Source: Drechslerella dactyloides (lineage: Eukaryota; Ascomycota; Orbiliomycetes; Orbiliales; Orbiliaceae). Taken from it: a stretch of DNA of 64,000 nt. Below, piece after piece: positions 62,764 through 64,000 of the stretch. Every line of letters begins with the position of its first letter. Positions within the stretch are counted from its first letter, which is position 1. The translations under genes and the position numbers were made by a program. Below the pieces are notes generated by a model. The model was not told the origin of the DNA. It did not search any database and saw only the letters and a list, made by a program, of their open reading frames with translations. The stretch is taken from assembly GCA_020064725.1 (NCBI GenBank), contig JAGTWJ010000003.1:310001-374000 (forward strand), read 5' to 3'.

Positions 62764-64000
62764 TGTCGTTGCTCCCTTTTCAAAGCTGGTTGTATAAACG
62801 TTTGGGCAGATGCGGGTATAAATTATGAGATTTCAGCAATTGCATTGCAGACCGAAAGGAAATTTCTGCGATCGCATCAGCATTTATTCCTGCATGCAAG
62901 ATCACGCCGAGGGAAGAATCTGCTTACGAGAAGATTCACAGCTTCCGGTTCCGACTTGCGTACTTCGTGCTTCTGCCTATCTCGAGCCGAATTAAGCGAC
63001 CGAGGCGACTGGGTCGACTTGACGATCGAGGACTCCATCCATGCATGCAACATGCGCATGCATCGTTCCTGCTCAGGCGACGTCGGCCACCGTCCTGTGG
63101 CGCCGGATTGTTGCAGCGTCAAGTCGCATTGCAGGGCTACATGGAGAAAGTACCGTTCTGGTACCCCGCGATGGCACGTCGCGTCACTAGAACACATCGA
63201 TACTGTGCGACTTGGGCGTCAAGGCCTTGGATGCAAAGCGCAGTGGCGTGTATGTCATCCGAGCCACACGGCTGCATGCAAATCTGCCTCTTTGAGGGAT
63301 CTATCCAACCGTCGACCCATATATTTACCGGCTGCGTACCTACCGACCACTGCCTGGCTAAAGCCTTTCGCGCGTGACGGCCCTTCTAGCTTCTTTCGCC
63401 GCGACTTAGCTTGGTGGACGAACATATATATACATACTGGCTGCAAAGCCCAATCTTTTCGGCCCTCGGAGCCGATACGGAAGGTTTGTATCTGAGGGGT
63501 TTCCAAGCTCAATTGGATGTCGATTACTTTGATACACCCACTTTTCAGACCAGCGTTGCTTCAAATCAGCAGTGTCACGGCGTCCTACACGTGCGACAGG
63601 TCTGTGAGCCTGGTAGCCTCACAGCTTTTTCTCTCAAGCACCAGCGCCCTACTCCTCAAATTTTATCAATGTGCTGGCATGGAGGTATACATTCCAAAGT
63701 TTTGTGATCCTATAGTTTGGGTACTCTGGCTACTGGTCGCTGGTATCCATAAGTAGATTCCTACGCTTATAGAACTGGCGCTGGGGAACTCCAGCGGCTC
63801 ATGAAAACCTCGCACAAGTCAGAACTAACATACGTTTGGGGCCGCTGCGGTTAGTGGTGCGTGTTGTCTCGCAAGCCAAACGCCTTCCGGTGCGTGGGAA
63901 ATCTATAACTTTGTCTGTGTCACCGAATGTTACGGGCTTAAGCCGCCTTCCTCCTATGGGTGGAGACCTCGTTGCATCGGACCATATCAGTTCACACAGC
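62764..64000. other. region upstream of the dioxygenase gene, no gene assigned
   Basis: A 298-codon plus frame (62599-63495) crosses exon 1 of the dioxygenase in antisense, and other frames are open over the same bases. Its Cys/Arg/Ser-heavy composition looks non-coding. Nothing recognised to the end of the window. Confidence 0.45.

Noticed and set aside
62599..63495. 298-codon plus-strand frame
   Set aside because: Partly antisense to exon 1 of the dioxygenase. Other frames are open over the same DNA, composition is Cys/Arg/Ser-heavy, and no motif is seen. Likely a product of stop-poor sequence.

Overview
The window is nuclear DNA of a filamentous ascomycete (Pezizomycotina). The genes have short GT..AG introns (mostly about 50-85 nt) and encode typical fungal families (CFEM/GPI protein, PTH11-like rhodopsin-domain protein, F-box protein, secreted subtilase, YAT amino-acid permease). 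A block of very AT-rich, repeat-induced-point-mutation (RIP) style DNA abuts ordinary DNA. I cannot name the species from the sequence.

Bases 1-24379 are an AT isochore made almost wholly of dead transposable elements. Three Ty3/gypsy chromovirus-type LTR elements of one LTR family can be followed. A (plus strand, 5' end outside the window, 3' LTR 6683-7346) abuts the middle of B (plus, 7347-12653), and B abuts the middle of a third LTR, C (12654-13197). This is the pattern of A inserted in B inserted in C. D lies on the minus strand (13585-24379) and carries a pogo/Fot1-like DNA transposon, E (18879-20770, perfect 44-bp terminal inverted repeats). B carries a 249-bp MITE with similar ends (7950-8198). 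D abuts the remaining right end of a second pogo-like element (24380-24673). All coding frames are broken by stops explicable as C-to-T (CAA/CAG/CGA to stop), and catalytic Asp codons read Asn. Between pol and the 3' LTR an antisense reading frame can still be traced in A and B, and one at the same place in D. A few short GC-rich patches (LTR ends, TIRs) escaped mutation.

Bases 24674-64000 are gene-sparse but normal in composition. A decayed minus-strand frame lies at 25133-26359. Apparently intact genes follow: a general amino-acid permease (26963-28790, -), a BBE-like FAD-linked oxidase with signal peptide (33452-35138, +), a fungal rhodopsin-domain membrane protein (36625-37921, +), an F-box protein (38826-40099, +), a secreted PA-domain subtilase (40490-43297, -), an NADPH-dependent FMN reductase (50237-50937, +), two uncharacterised proteins (52891-53634 and 55206-56219, both -), a CFEM GPI-anchored protein (60594-61223, +) and a phytanoyl-CoA-dioxygenase-like protein (61599-62763, -). 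The long spaces between them hold nothing I could assign.

The genes do not form an evident operon or pathway cluster. Several are secreted or surface proteins (FAD oxidase, subtilase, CFEM, rhodopsin-domain protein, permease), a mix often found beside TE-rich compartments. The FAD oxidase next to the rhodopsin-domain gene could be the edge of a secondary-metabolite or host-interaction region, but nothing else in the window supports that. The most unusual signals are the antisense frame of the LTR elements, the RIP-spared GC islands, and the layered nesting of elements.
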